Shown: positions 26,741 to 37,379, counted from the stretch's first letter. The stretch is DNA of 64,000 nt from Armatimonadetes bacterium Uphvl-Ar2 (GCA_002162095.1 CP021424.1:1-64000), one strand, 5' to 3'. The notes: generated by a model not told the origin, from the sequence alone. A program made the numbers and translations.

Positions 26741-26885
26741 GTGACGATGAGAGTTTCCTCCACGATGTGTATCGGACCAAGGGGCCGCGCTCTTTAGGGC
26801 AACCTCAAAAATAAGCTAAACTGGGCGGGTCAGAAGAGCTTGGTTTGAAGGGGCATGACCTCCCTTCCTGAGCCAGCTTCGGACA

Positions 26886-29800
26886 ATGCGCAAGGCGACA
26901 CAAATGGCCCGGAAAACAAAGCAGGACGCGACCCCCACGAATTTATCGACCCCCACTGACCCGACACCAAACCCCGAAGAGTCAACCGAAACGAAACCCG
27001 CCCGGCGCACGCGCCGCCCACCCAGCGATGAAATCACCATCGAGCCGGTGGCTAAGCCGCGTCGAGGGCGAACCCCTAAAGCGAAGGCCGAGCCCGAAGC
27101 CGTGGCTGAGGCCGCTCCGGTAGCCGCCGCCCCGGCCAAATCTCGCCGGGCGAGCGCCAAGAGTGCGACCAAGCCCGAACCGGAAGTGACCGAAAGCGCC
27201 CCGGCCGCCAAGCCGACCCGCGGACGCGCCAAGGCGCCCGCCCCGGAAACGAAGGAAGTAGAAACCACCGCCAAGGCGGCCAAGGCCACCATGGCTCCCG
27301 CGCGTCGCACGGCAAAGACGGCGAAAGCGCCGACCAGCGAACCCTCCGCATTTCTGGAATCGCTCGGCTTTGCCGGTCTTTCCTGGCGACCCAAGTCGGC
27401 TGGCCCCGTGCCCACCGACGCGGACGAATCCACGACCGAAGCTCTGGCTGAGGGCGATACCGAGACGGAAAGCAAGCCCAGTGCGCGCAACGAGCGCCAG
27501 CGGGGACGCAACCGCCGGAGCCGACGCAACGATGCGCCTTCGGAAGAAGTGACGCAGGACGCAGCGCCGACCGACGAGGACACCTCCGAGGAGGCTAAGC
27601 CCGCCGCCCGAACCGACAACCGCGAGGACAAGGAACGACGCGGCCGCCGCAACCGACGCCAAGAAGAACCCAAGGACACCGATACCGACGCCCCCGAAGC
27701 CAGCGACGAAGAAGCGCCGGCCCGCCCGAGGGCCCGGTTCCGCGAACGCCCGGCCCCAAGGCCGCCGTGGTGGCTCCGCCCGAACCGGTGGTACCGGTCC
27801 GCGAACCCATCGCCATCCCGCTGGATGCCCCGCAAGTCGTGGTCCGCGATGGCGTGCCCATCCTCACTAAGAATCAAAAGGCCCTCGCGCCGCACTTCTT
27901 CTTCGCCGCCGCCCTCGAGCCCAAGCGACTCGAAACGGTGAAGGAAGAGATCAAACTGGCCGCCGAACACGGCACCCACCTGATCTCGCTGCTGGTGGAG
28001 CTCGAAGTCAGCGAAGCCATGGTGGACGATGCCGTCTCGATGGCCGCCTACCTACTCAAGCAAGTCACCGAGGTCAACCCGCAGGCGCTAGTGCAGTTCC
28101 GTGTGGCCTTTGTGGCGCCCAAAGACTGGGAGAAGACGTACAAGAACGCCCGGTTTATTGGCGAAGACGGCATGTTGGCCGACCCGAGTGTCAGCGACGA
28201 CGCCTTCTGGAACGACGCCGAGGACTGCCTCGCTCGCTTCATCCGCAAGCTCCGCAAGATGCCATTTGCCGACCATGTGCTGGGCATCCACCTGGAGCGC
28301 GGCGAGTGGTTCTTCCCCACCGACGGCGGCTATGACAACTCCATCTCCTCCACCGAGAAGTTCCGCCAGTGGCTGCGCGCCCGCTACCGCAACGATGTGG
28401 TGACCCTGCGCGCCTCGTGGTTCGATGGCAGTGCCGATTTCGACACAGTTCAGATCCCGCCGATGACCGAGCGGCGCAGCCTAGAAGAAACCTTCGTTCG
28501 CACCGACCGCAAGTCGCGGCGCTGGGTGGATTACCACCTGTTCCTCAGCGACACCACGCACGAGCGGATTACCAACTTGGCCTACTGCGTCAAGAAGGAA
28601 TCCGAAGGCACCTACCTAGTCGGCGTTAGCTACGGCTACACCTTCGAGTGGTCGCACCCCTACAGTGGCCACCTGTCCCTCGGCAAGCTTCTCCGCTGTG
28701 CCGATGTGGACTACATCGCCGGCCCGCCGAGCCACGAAAGTCGGCTTCCGGGCGCCCTGGCGGCCTTCCCCGGCCCGATGGACAGCTTCGCCCTCAATGG
28801 CAAGCTCGCCCTCTCGGAAGAGGATTACAAGACGCCGATCAGCGGCCGCGAAGAGCCAGACTCCTACAACCCGGTCATCAAGACGCCGCAGGCGCTTGAG
28901 AACGTCCACTGGCGCGGTGCCGGCCTCACGCTGGCCCACGGTGGCGGCAACGTTTGGATGGACACCTGGGGCAACGGCTGGCTCAACAGCCCGGGCATCT
29001 GGGCGCGGGCGGAGAAGATTCAGGCCGCGCAGCGCATGCGCATGCAGGCTCCGATGACGGCCCCGGATGTCGCGTTGCTCATTGACGAGCGTTCACTCGC
29101 TTACCTTGCCGACCGCGAAGCTTTTGACGACCTGGTGAAGCAAGTGCGCGAGTCCTTGCTCCGCTCGGGCCTCAGCGTGGGTTGCTACCTCATCAGTGAC
29201 CTCGCCCACCGCGAAAACTTCCCCGAAAGTCGCCTCTACGTCTTCGTGAATGCGTGGGATGTGCGGCCCGAAGTCCGCAGTGCCATCAAGTCGCGCCTGC
29301 AGCGCGACAACAAGGTCCTTTTCTGGCTCTACGCGGCTGGCCTCTTCGAAGCCGGACGCGAAAGCCTGGAACGAGCGCGCGAAATCACCGGCATCGCCAT
29401 TCGCCCGCAGCCGTTCGCCAGCCGCAGCGGCACCACGCTCCTCAACACCCGTGAACCCCTGTGCCAAGCCCTGGACGAGCGCAAGCTTGCCGAAGGCGGC
29501 ACGCTATCGCCGAGTTACTTCGCCATCCCCGAGGTTGGTGTGTTGCTGGGTGAATACAGTTCCACGGGTCTCCCCAGCTTTGTGGTCAGCCCGTTCGATG
29601 AGGACCCGGACCGCAGCAAGCACTGGCTGTCCGTCTTCCTTGGCGAACCGATCGTTAGCCCGGCTCTGTTCCGCGAACTCGGTACCATCGCCGGCGCCCA
29701 CGTTTGGTCCTTCGATGACGACGTGATTTGGGCTCGCCCGCCATTCCTCACCATCCACGCCAAGGGCACCGGCCCGCGCACCATTGCGCTGCCGGACCAG

Positions 29801-30298
29801 TGGTCGGCTTACAACCTGGTCAGCAACGAATGGGTGACCGTGGAGAACCACGCCGTGCGCTTCCATGCGCTCGATGGCCACACCTACTCGTTCCTGGTCG
29901 GCATGCGCGGCGATATCGAAGCCTTGCTGAAGGGTGCTAACGATGGAGACGACGCCGTGGACGTGCAAACGCTGCGCGCCAACCAACCGGGTCACGCCAA
30001 TGCCATGGACCTCGACGTGCCGATCATGCAACTCGGCGAATGGGTGGAGGAAACCTGGAGCGAAGACCTGGCCGATGACTTCCTGCTGAAACCGTCGTTC
30101 CTGGAAATTGACCGACGCCAGGAAGAAGCCATCGCCATCCAAGATGAGATGGACCCCGACCGCCGGCGACGCAACAACCGTCGCAACCGACGCAACCGGG
30201 GCGGCCAAGAAGAAGGCACTCGACGTGGACGAGAGGGCGCGGATCGTCAAGAGGCCGAACCGGATTCGATCAACGTGTTCTTCCGCAAGCGAGACTAA
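26886..30298 (+). CDS. GH42-like protein with RNase E-like basic/acidic low-complexity tails
   Basis: About 1,137 residues once a one-base break near 27745 is restored (one C added makes RERPGPKAAVVAPPEPVVPV continuous). Residues 1-290 are a K/R/A/P/E-rich disordered region (TKSARRTRRPPSDE-like, QRGRNRRSRRND, RRGRRNRRQEE). The core has a TIM-barrel glycosidase style of family 42/5: HFFFAAALEPKRLETVKEEI, GIHLERGEWFF, EKFRQWLRARYRNDVVTLRA, SYGYTFEWSHPYSGHLS, and a Rossmann-like C-terminal half (DVALLIDERSLAYL, LYVFVNAWDV). A second R/N/G-rich tail (DRRRRNNRRNRRNRGG) ends it. No signal peptide. The gene ends 3 nt before era. Confidence 0.6.
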
Positions 30299-30301
30299 GG
30301 C

Positions 30302-31216
30302 ATGGCAGCGTATCGAAGTGGTTTTGTCGCCGTAGTCGGTCGCCCGAACGTGGGCAAGAGCACAATGGTGAACGCCCTGGTGGGCGAAAAAATCAGCATC
30401 GTCTCCGACAAGGTGCAAACCACTCGGCGGCGCGCCCTCGGCGTGTTGACCACCGGCGAATACCAAATTGCGTTCATCGATACGCCGGGCATCCACGCCC
30501 CGCACCACCGGCTGGGCCGCGCCCTCAATGAGACGGCCAAAACCTCGTTGGTCGATGCGGACGTGGTGCTGGTGGTCGTGAATGGCGGCCAAGACCCCAC
30601 CGCCGAAGACCGGCAGATCGCCGAGCTCATGCGCCAATCCAACCTGATTGGCGAAAAGCGCGCCCATCCCGTCATCTTGTGCATCAACAAAATGGACTTG
30701 CTGAAGCCGCACTACGTGGAGCCCCGCTGGGCTGCCTTCCACGAGCTGTTCGAACCTGATGACGCGATCATGACGTGCATGACCAAGGAGCACAACCTCA
30801 AGGAATTGGTGGCGCTCTTGGTCAGCAAGCTGCCGGAGGCCGCGCCCATGTACGACGAGGACACCTACACGGACCAGTCCATGCGCACCCTCTCCGCCGA
30901 GATCGTGCGGGAGAAAGCCATCCGTCAACTCCGCCAAGAGGTTCCCCACGCGCTTGCGACCTACGTGGAAGAGTGGGAAGAGGAAGAACGCCGCACCGTT
31001 ATAAGTTGCGTACTGCTCTGTGAGACCGAAGGGCAAAAAGCCATCTTGATTGGCAAACGCGGCAAGATGCTACGAACCATTGGCACCGAGGCCCGCCTGG
31101 AGATTGAAAAGTTGATTGAACGCCCCGTGTTCCTGGAATTGTTTGTGAAGGTGCGCACAGATTGGCGGCAAAGTGAGCGCCACCTGCGTGAACTCGACTA
31201 TCTGAATGGGGGATAA
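30302..31216 (+). CDS. era: GTPase Era
   Basis: 304 residues: G1 VVGRPNVGKSTMVNAL, G2 DKVQTTRRRALG, G3 IDTPGIH, G4 INKMD, then the KH domain with AILIGKRGKMLRTIGTEARL. Binds the 3' end of 16S rRNA during 30S maturation. Starts 3 nt after the glycosidase-like gene and overlaps the next gene by 11 bp, so all three are likely co-transcribed. Confidence 0.95.
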   Translation: MAAYRSGFVAVVGRPNVGKSTMVNALVGEKISIVSDKVQTTRRRALGVLTTGEYQIAFIDTPGIHAPHHRLGRALNETAKTSLVDADVVLVVVNGGQDPTAEDRQIAELMRQSNLIGEKRAHPVILCINKMDLLKPHYVEPRWAAFHELFEPDDAIMTCMTKEHNLKELVALLVSKLPEAAPMYDEDTYTDQSMRTLSAEIVREKAIRQLRQEVPHALATYVEEWEEEERRTVISCVLLCETEGQKAILIGKRGKMLRTIGTEARLEIEKLIERPVFLELFVKVRTDWRQSERHLRELDYLNGG

Positions 31217-32615
31217 TCGCGGCGTGCGCGTGGTGATGCTTTCCTGGGAATACCCGCCCCGCATCGTTGGGGGCATCAGCCCGCACGTTTACGAACTCTC
31301 CCCCGAACTGGTGAAGCGCGGGATCGAAGTCCACGTCGTCACCAAATCCACCCCCAAGGCCCCCAACGAAGAGATTGAGGCCAGCGGCGTCCACGTGCAC
31401 CGAGTGGACCTCGCCCGCGAGCCCGTCAACTTCGTCGACGAAATCCAGCTGCTCAACAAGGCCACCGACCTCCGTTGCCGCCAACTGCTGGAAGATTGGC
31501 GCGAAGAAGGCCGCCCCACGCTGTTCCACGCCCACGACTGGCTGAGCTTAGACAGCGCCCGCGAGCTGAAGTACGAATACCAACTGCCGATGGTGGCGAC
31601 GGTGCACGCCACCGAGCAAGGTCGCCACGGCGGCATCCACAACGATCTCAGCCGATACATCCACGAACAGGAGTACTGGCTGACCTACGAAGCCTGGCGT
31701 GTCATTGTCTGCTCGCAGTTCATGCGGCAAGAGGCGCACCGGCTCTTTGCCTGCCCCTACGACAAGATTGATGTCGTCTTCAATGGCGTCAACGCTGAGA
31801 AGTTCCAGTTCGAAGCCACCGACGCCGAAATCGCCGAGTGGCGCGGCCGCCTGGCCCGCCCGGACGAGAAGATCGTCATGTACGTCGGTCGGTTTGTACG
31901 GGAGAAAGGCATTCATGTCTTGCTCAACGCCGCATCGGTGGTGCTGGCCGAGGAACCCAACACGAAGTTCGTGATCGTGGGCGGCGGCGACCGCACCAAC
32001 CTGGAGCGGTTTGTGCGCTGGTACGGCCTGCAGGATAAGGTGCTGTTCACCGGTTTTATGGCGAATCGCTCCCTGCACCAGCTGTATCGCGTGGCGGATG
32101 TGGCCGTCTTCCCTTCGCTTTACGAGCCCTTCGGCATTGTGGCGCTGGAAGGCATGGCCGCCGGATGCGCGGTGGTGGCCAGCGATGCGGGCGGACTGAA
32201 AGAAGTGGTGCTGCACGACGTGAGTGGCACCAGCACTTACGCCGGCGATGCGGGCAGCCTGGCCTGGGGCATCTTGCGCGTCATCCGCGACCCGGCGCGC
32301 GCGCAGAGGCTAAAGGAAAACGCAGAAAAGCGCCTGCAGACCGATTTCCACTGGCGCAACCTGGCCGAGCAAACCCACAATGTCTACGACCGCGTGTGGA
32401 GAGAATTCCTGGAAAGCCCGTGGGCGGAGCGCACGCTTTGGCCGATCCACCCCAACGCCGACGAAATGGCAGCCCGCCTGCGGGTGAAGGAGAAGGCCAA
32501 GACCGGCGCTTTCGTGCCGAATCCGGCCCCCATCGTTCCGGCCCCCGAGGTCAAGCTTGACCCTGATGCGGCGCTCGCCGCCGGAAAGCCGGAAGCCCTC
32601 GAAGAAGAATCGTAG
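31206..32615 (+). CDS. Glycogen-synthase-like GT4/GT5 glycosyltransferase
   Basis: 469 residues from ATG 31206; a GTG at 31224 is an alternative, since a GATAAT lies exactly 6 nt before it and the family usually starts near VRVVMLSWEYPPRIVGGISP. Conserved sites: DWLSLDSA..., ATEQGRHGGIHND, YVGRFVREKGIHVLL, VGGGDR, and SLYEPFGIVALEGMAAG. The C-terminal 55 residues are a Pro/Ala/Glu tail. Probably builds alpha-glucan or a related glycan in the cytoplasm. Overlaps era by 11 bp. Confidence 0.85.
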   Translation: MGDNRGVRVVMLSWEYPPRIVGGISPHVYELSPELVKRGIEVHVVTKSTPKAPNEEIEASGVHVHRVDLAREPVNFVDEIQLLNKATDLRCRQLLEDWREEGRPTLFHAHDWLSLDSARELKYEYQLPMVATVHATEQGRHGGIHNDLSRYIHEQEYWLTYEAWRVIVCSQFMRQEAHRLFACPYDKIDVVFNGVNAEKFQFEATDAEIAEWRGRLARPDEKIVMYVGRFVREKGIHVLLNAASVVLAEEPNTKFVIVGGGDRTNLERFVRWYGLQDKVLFTGFMANRSLHQLYRVADVAVFPSLYEPFGIVALEGMAAGCAVVASDAGGLKEVVLHDVSGTSTYAGDAGSLAWGILRVIRDPARAQRLKENAEKRLQTDFHWRNLAEQTHNVYDRVWREFLESPWAERTLWPIHPNADEMAARLRVKEKAKTGAFVPNPAPIVPAPEVKLDPDAALAAGKPEALEEES

Positions 32616-32660
32616 TCCTCTCCATCCTTCCCGAGGGCTTGAGCGATTTCCTGGGCGGGG

Positions 32661-34094
32661 TCAGCTCCCCGACGACCAGGTTTTCGCAGCGTTCCAGGCT
32701 GTGTTTTGGGCGATCTGGGCGTTCATCGAGTACTCGCTGTCACCACCGCCGCCACCGCCGGATTCAAATCCGGACTGGGCACCGATGCCCCATTCGTTCA
32801 AGGCTTGGTCGAACTGCGCGGCCAGCATCATCCGTTGCTCCGCCGAGGCCCCCATCCACTGCTGTCGCAGTCCTGCGTAGAGCTTGGGCGCATTGGCAAT
32901 GAGCAATTGAGCTTGGGCATCCATGGTGGGGAACTCTTGCAGAATCCCCATCCGTACCTGGTTGATGTCGTCCATCGTTACGCCTTCGGTCGGGCGTCCC
33001 GCGGCGTTCCACATGAACCACAGCATCTCCATGAGGGCGTCAATGTCGCCTTCGCTAATGTCCTGATCCCACTCTTCCTTGGTCGGCTGGGCGGCCACGC
33101 GCTGCACCGAAGCCCGGCGTCGGGTAATCGCATCCCACATCACTTGGGCGTAGCCAATGCCCATTTCGGCCCCGCGCGAGAACGCTTGCTCGAACACGGC
33201 GCGGCCTTCGTTTCGGCTTTGCTCACGCTTGGCTTCGGTGCCCGTGGTCAGGGTTTTCAGTAGTTCCGCACCCTGCAGGGCCAGCACTTGCTTGCCTTCG
33301 GCATCGGCGGCGTCGTAATACTCGATGAACCGGGCGCGGGTGGCTTCAAATTCGGCTTCCGTCATCTGGATGTCGAAGAGGATCTCAATGACCGTGACAA
33401 AGTTCGCCACCGAGCCGTAGGTGAGCGGCGGCTGCCCCGCCACGATCACCTTGCTGGCGGATTCGCGCTGGAAGTTGCCATCCACGCGCTGCTCCACGGT
33501 GCGCATCGCGCCTTGATTTAGGAATCCTCCTTGGCGACCTCCGCCCGAGGTTGCTGCGCCACCGGCGCCACGCGCCAAGGGCGTGCGGCCCTCTACCGAT
33601 ACCGTCTGGGCGGCCTCGTCCATGGCTTTGAATCCGGCCGAATCACTGGCCTTGGCGTAAGGCATGATGACCAGCGCATGGTTCTGCCCGCACACGGCTA
33701 GAGCGTAGCCTTTCCAGGCCTGCCCGTCTTCGTCCTTAAACTCCAGCGTGAGCTTGGTGGCCTTGCGCCCTTGGTAGGTGGTTTCGGCGCGACTCTGCTT
33801 TGTCACCGTGGCCTCGGCAGAGACGAGTTGAATCGTCACGTCCAGCAGGGCCTTGTTCACTGTGGGGTGCTGGCTGGCATCAAACGGCTCAGGAGACTTA
33901 TACGAGAGGATGTCCACATGGGGACTTTCCTCGTTCTGAGGATTCGTGATCTCGGTGAGGAAAGCCCCGTCGCCAAGGTCGTAACGTTCCACCTTGTAGC
34001 CACTCGGGACATCAATCGCAAACGCGCCGCCCGGATCCGAGTAGCCCGCCGCCGAGCTGACGACCGCCGCTAACAGAAATGCACGCAAGAGCAT
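32661..34094 (-). CDS. Secreted protein of unknown function
   Basis: 477 residues with a clear signal peptide (MLLRAFLLAAVVSSAAGYSD). An N-terminal beta domain (GGAFAIDVPSGYKVERYDLG; LTLEFKDEDGQAWKGYALAV; ALVIMPYAKA) resembles PsbP/DUF1795-like lipoprotein folds. A Gly-rich hinge near residue 190 leads to a helical domain with repeated Met/Gln/Glu helices, ending GGGGGGDSEYSMNAQIAQNT. Its 3' end converges on the GT gene with a 45-bp gap. No enzyme motif recognised. Confidence 0.65.
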   Translation of the reverse strand: MLLRAFLLAAVVSSAAGYSDPGGAFAIDVPSGYKVERYDLGDGAFLTEITNPQNEESPHVDILSYKSPEPFDASQHPTVNKALLDVTIQLVSAEATVTKQSRAETTYQGRKATKLTLEFKDEDGQAWKGYALAVCGQNHALVIMPYAKASDSAGFKAMDEAAQTVSVEGRTPLARGAGGAATSGGGRQGGFLNQGAMRTVEQRVDGNFQRESASKVIVAGQPPLTYGSVANFVTVIEILFDIQMTEAEFEATRARFIEYYDAADAEGKQVLALQGAELLKTLTTGTEAKREQSRNEGRAVFEQAFSRGAEMGIGYAQVMWDAITRRRASVQRVAAQPTKEEWDQDISEGDIDALMEMLWFMWNAAGRPTEGVTMDDINQVRMGILQEFPTMDAQAQLLIANAPKLYAGLRQQWMGASAEQRMMLAAQFDQALNEWGIGAQSGFESGGGGGGDSEYSMNAQIAQNTAWNAAKTWSSGS

Positions 34095-34139
34095 GCCTGA
34101 GAGTGTATTGGCCCGATGATCAAGATGTCACGAACTGGT

Positions 34140-34283
34140 CTATTTCTGTCGCTTCTCAACCATTGATGGCGAACCATGACAAGTTTCGCACCCTTCCTTG
34201 CCTCCCCATCGGCTCACTATGAGTCTTCGGACCACATAGACGAACGCCGCCAAGATCGCGGTTCCGACTACAAATGCGTCCAT
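34140..34283 (-). CDS. FeoB-associated Cys-rich membrane protein
   Basis: 47 residues starting at the ATG that overlaps the feoB stop (ATGA). One N-terminal membrane helix (MDAFVVGTAILAAFVYVVRR) and a short tail with C-E-T-C, the layout of the small FeoB-associated family. It completes a feoA-feoB-small protein operon and probably assists FeoB at the membrane. Confidence 0.75.
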   Translation of the reverse strand: MDAFVVGTAILAAFVYVVRRLIVSRWGGKEGCETCHGSPSMVEKRQK

Positions 34284-36385
34284 CAGGCCACGCCTCGGAA
34301 CAGCTGATACGTCACGATGGCGAAAAGATACGCCAGCACCGTCATGTAGCCAAACGCGAACCAAGCCCACTTGGCGCTCTTCGTTTCCGCCTGGATCGTC
34401 GCGACCGTGGTGAGGCACTGACAGCACAGAGCAAAGAACACCATCATGCTCAGGGCATTACCCAAGTTCATCAGGGGCGTGCCGTCCGGGCGCGTAGCCG
34501 TGGCCAGCGCCGTGCGCAACTCCTTCGAGTCCTCCCCTTCGCCCATCCCAAAGATGACGCTCATCGCCCCCACCACCACTTCTCGCGCCGGGAAGGCCGC
34601 GACCAACGAGGTCGTCAGGCGCCAGTCAAAGCCCGCAGGTTCAAAGGCCGGCGCCACCGCGCGACCGAAGCGACCCAAGAACGACTGCTCCAGCTGATAC
34701 TGCGCTTCAAAAGTCTCCAGCGAGGTCACTTCTTGCTGCTGAGTGCTCAACCGGCTGAAGGCGGCTTGGGCATCGCTGGAAGAACTTTGCGGGAAGTAAA
34801 GCGCGGCCCAAATCAAGATCGTCATCGCCAAAATGACCGTCCCGGCCGTCGTCACAAAGGTCTTGGCCTTGTTGCCCATCGTGGCCAGCACATCGCGCCA
34901 GCGTGGCCATTGGTAGCGCGGAAACTCCAGCAAAAACGGCAACCGCGGCCCCTTCAGCACGCCCCGGTTGAGAATCCAGGCCACCGGCACCGCCACCGCC
35001 AAGCCCAGCAAGTGCATGATAAAAAGCGTGAGGCCCGCGACGGCCGTGCCGTACTTGGGCTCAATGAACACTCCAATCAGCAGAACATAAACGGGCAGAC
35101 GTGCACTGCAGCTCATGAGCGGAGCCACCAGAATCGTCGCCAAACGCGCCTTGGGGTCGGGCATCACGCGGGCCGCCATCACCCCCGGAATCGCGCAGGC
35201 GTAACTCGAGAGAAGCGGGATAAAGGCGCGTCCATTGAGGCCGCACCAACCCAGAAGGCGGTCCATAAGGAAGGCCGCCCGGGCCAAGTACCCCGTTCCT
35301 TCCAGCACTGCGATGAAGAAGAACAGGATCATGATTTGGGGCAGGAAGACGAGCACGCCGCCCACGCCCCCGATCACACCATCAATCACCAAGTCGTGCA
35401 CCAACGGCGATCCGGCCAAGAGCGGAGAAACCCCGTCGCTCAGCGCCCCCATGGCCGTCTCGATGCCATCCATCAGCGGCGTGGCCAACGTGTAGATGCT
35501 TTGGAACACCAAGTACATCAGCGCTGCAAAGATCAGGAGCCCCCACACCCGGTGCGTCAGGATGCGGTCAATCCGGTCCGTGCGGCTTTGCATCGGAGAG
35601 GTGGTCGCCGGCTCCACCTGCTTGCGCACCGAGGCCGCCCAGGCGTAGCGGGTCTGCGAGTCCAGCACTTTCCCACTCAGATTTGCCCCCAAGAGGTCCT
35701 CACGCAGTTCTGTGAGGGCCGCTCGGAAATCGTCGGAGATGTGGCGCGGCGGTTCTTCCTCGCGCAATAACCACAGCCGAAGCGTGTGGATGTTTGGCGC
35801 TTGTTTGAACTCCACCAAACGCTGGATGGCCAAGCGAACCCGCTCCGGAAAACCCAACTCAATGTCCGGCACGACCGGCGATTCCAGCGTTCGCTCAATC
35901 GTGTCTTGGAGTTCTTTGAGACCCTCGTTCTTGTGGGCCACTACGGGGACCACCGGCACCCCCAGGCGGGCCGCCAGAGCCTCCAAATCCAGGTTCGGGG
36001 CCACGTCCGTCATAGTCAGGGCCACGATGATCGGCTTGCCCAGTTCCGCGACCTGGCTATATAAAAACAGGCAGCGCTCCATGCTGCCTGCATCCATCAC
36101 GATCACGTAAAGATCAACCGGTTCGTCGCCGCCCTGCAGGACGCGGAGCGCGACCGACTCATCCTCGCTCATGGCTCGCAGTGAGTACAGCCCGGGGACG
36201 TCAATGCACTCCACCACCCGGCCTTGCACGCAGTAGCTACCCTTGGCGATCTCAACCGTCACGCCCGGGTAGTTGCCGATCTTCTGATTGCTCCCGGTGA
36301 GCGCATTAAAGAGGGTGGACTTGCCGACATTCGGCTTCCCCACCAAGGCGATACGGGCCGTCTTCTGGCCAATCGTCGTGCTCAT
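34283..36385 (-). CDS. feoB: Ferrous iron transporter FeoB
   Basis: 700 residues from the ATG at 36385, which overlaps the feoA stop by ATGA. N-terminal G domain: ALVGKPNVGKSTLFNALTGS, NYPGVTVE, DVPGLYSL, a variant T-M-T-D G4; then a helical linker and the Gate-type transmembrane region with conserved Cys (SSYACAIPGVMAAR, APLMSCSARLPVYVLL). C-terminal AAFPAREVVVGAMSVIFGMG and FFALCCQCLTTVATIQAETK are FeoB-typical. GTP-gated Fe2+ uptake through the inner membrane. Confidence 0.95.
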   Translation of the reverse strand: MSTTIGQKTARIALVGKPNVGKSTLFNALTGSNQKIGNYPGVTVEIAKGSYCVQGRVVECIDVPGLYSLRAMSEDESVALRVLQGGDEPVDLYVIVMDAGSMERCLFLYSQVAELGKPIIVALTMTDVAPNLDLEALAARLGVPVVPVVAHKNEGLKELQDTIERTLESPVVPDIELGFPERVRLAIQRLVEFKQAPNIHTLRLWLLREEEPPRHISDDFRAALTELREDLLGANLSGKVLDSQTRYAWAASVRKQVEPATTSPMQSRTDRIDRILTHRVWGLLIFAALMYLVFQSIYTLATPLMDGIETAMGALSDGVSPLLAGSPLVHDLVIDGVIGGVGGVLVFLPQIMILFFFIAVLEGTGYLARAAFLMDRLLGWCGLNGRAFIPLLSSYACAIPGVMAARVMPDPKARLATILVAPLMSCSARLPVYVLLIGVFIEPKYGTAVAGLTLFIMHLLGLAVAVPVAWILNRGVLKGPRLPFLLEFPRYQWPRWRDVLATMGNKAKTFVTTAGTVILAMTILIWAALYFPQSSSSDAQAAFSRLSTQQQEVTSLETFEAQYQLEQSFLGRFGRAVAPAFEPAGFDWRLTTSLVAAFPAREVVVGAMSVIFGMGEGEDSKELRTALATATRPDGTPLMNLGNALSMMVFFALCCQCLTTVATIQAETKSAKWAWFAFGYMTVLAYLFAIVTYQLFRGVA

Positions 36386-36606
36386 TCCACCAGGGACACC
36401 CGGATCCCGCTGGCTTCGCTGCGGCGAAGACACAACCGAGCCCCGCGTACCTCGATTTCCACTGGATCCCCAAACGGAGCCACGCGCACCAAACGAATGA
36501 TGGTGCCCGGGGTCAAACCCAGTTCGTGCAAGCGGTCGCTGGCATTCCCGAGTTCATTAATCCGCGCATCCCGGCCTACGGGAAGATCCTGGAAAGACAG
36601 AGGCAT
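36382..36606 (-). CDS. feoA: Ferrous iron transport protein FeoA
   Basis: 74 residues forming one SH3-like FeoA domain: HELGLTPGTIIRLVRVAPFG and DPVEIEVRGARLCLRRSEAS. It interacts with the FeoB cytosolic domain. Overlaps feoB by four bases. Confidence 0.9.
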   Translation of the reverse strand: MPLSFQDLPVGRDARINELGNASDRLHELGLTPGTIIRLVRVAPFGDPVEIEVRGARLCLRRSEASGIRVSLVE

Positions 36607-36647
36607 AGTCGTCTCGATGAACTCAATCTACCCAAAAAGGTAAGGAT

Positions 36648-37379
36648 TCACTGAGTCGAAGGAAGTCGAAAGGCGGAGTCCGGCGGGGACACGCCCAGCT
36701 TCACGTCCACATCCCATGTCCAGCGGAGCCGCGCCACGCCCTCAGGGGTCGTGACTTGCTCGTCCAGCACGAACTGGATGAGATCTCCGGCCTCCGAGAT
36801 CACCATACGGTAAAGGCCGCGCGGCGGCGCCTCGGCGTAGGAGCGGTAGGTGCCGGTCACGACCAGACCCTCGCGTTCACCGACTTGCGCCTTGCCATCA
36901 AATTGGTAGTTGACGAGTTGCCCGATGATCGCTTCCATGTCCGTCTTGCGGGCAAACACCACATCCTGCGGCAGCGAGCGGTCTATCATCACGCCCACGG
37001 CAATCCCGTAGAGGTCCTGCACGGTTTTCGTCGCATCACCGACGGTCACGGGCTCCGAGAGCGGCGCTTGGCGCTGGTCGAGCAAGCCTTCGGGGCGGGA
37101 ATAGGTGACAATGCGCCCGTCGCTCACGCAAAACATGGACGCCTTTTGCCCATCCACCTTCGCCTGCCGGACAAACATCTTGCTCCCTTCGGTAAAGCCC
37201 AGGGACGTTTCCACGCGAACCTTGCCCCGGCCGTCATCAATCGTCAGCAGAATATTGCCCGTCATCGACTTCGCGCCGTGGTAGCGGGCGAACATTTTGG
37301 AAATCAGCTGGCCTGGCGTCAGGTTCTGAGGCGCGGTCACCGGCTGAGCCGCGGCGAGAAGCAGGAGAGGGGTCATCAT
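36648..37379 (-). CDS. Secreted LolA-like/DUF2092 protein
   Basis: 243 residues with a short signal peptide (MMTPLLLLAAAQPVTA). The body has the half-barrel strand pattern of outer-membrane lipoprotein carrier-like proteins: MFARYHGAKSMTGNILLTID, SLGFTEGSKMFVRQ, FDGKAQVGEREGLVVTGTYR and YRMVISEAGDLIQFVLDEQ. A role in lipid or lipoprotein binding in the periplasm is plausible. Its start overlaps the stop of the adenosyltransferase gene. Confidence 0.65.
   Translation of the reverse strand: MMTPLLLLAAAQPVTAPQNLTPGQLISKMFARYHGAKSMTGNILLTIDDGRGKVRVETSLGFTEGSKMFVRQAKVDGQKASMFCVSDGRIVTYSRPEGLLDQRQAPLSEPVTVGDATKTVQDLYGIAVGVMIDRSLPQDVVFARKTDMEAIIGQLVNYQFDGKAQVGEREGLVVTGTYRSYAEAPPRGLYRMVISEAGDLIQFVLDEQVTTPEGVARLRWTWDVDVKLGVSPPDSAFRLPSTQ

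Noticed and set aside
27700-27780. Programmed frameshift in the glycosidase-like gene
   Set aside because: No slippery heptamer followed by a pseudoknot is evident, and the same one-base C/G loss occurs in unrelated genes, so a consensus error is simpler.
29504-31036. 510-codon minus-strand frame opposite the glycosidase-like gene and era
   Set aside because: Shadow of two conserved plus-strand genes.
34274-35770. 498-codon plus-strand frame opposite feoB
   Set aside because: High-GC shadow with Arg/His/Gln-rich composition; feoB on the minus strand is full-length and conserved.
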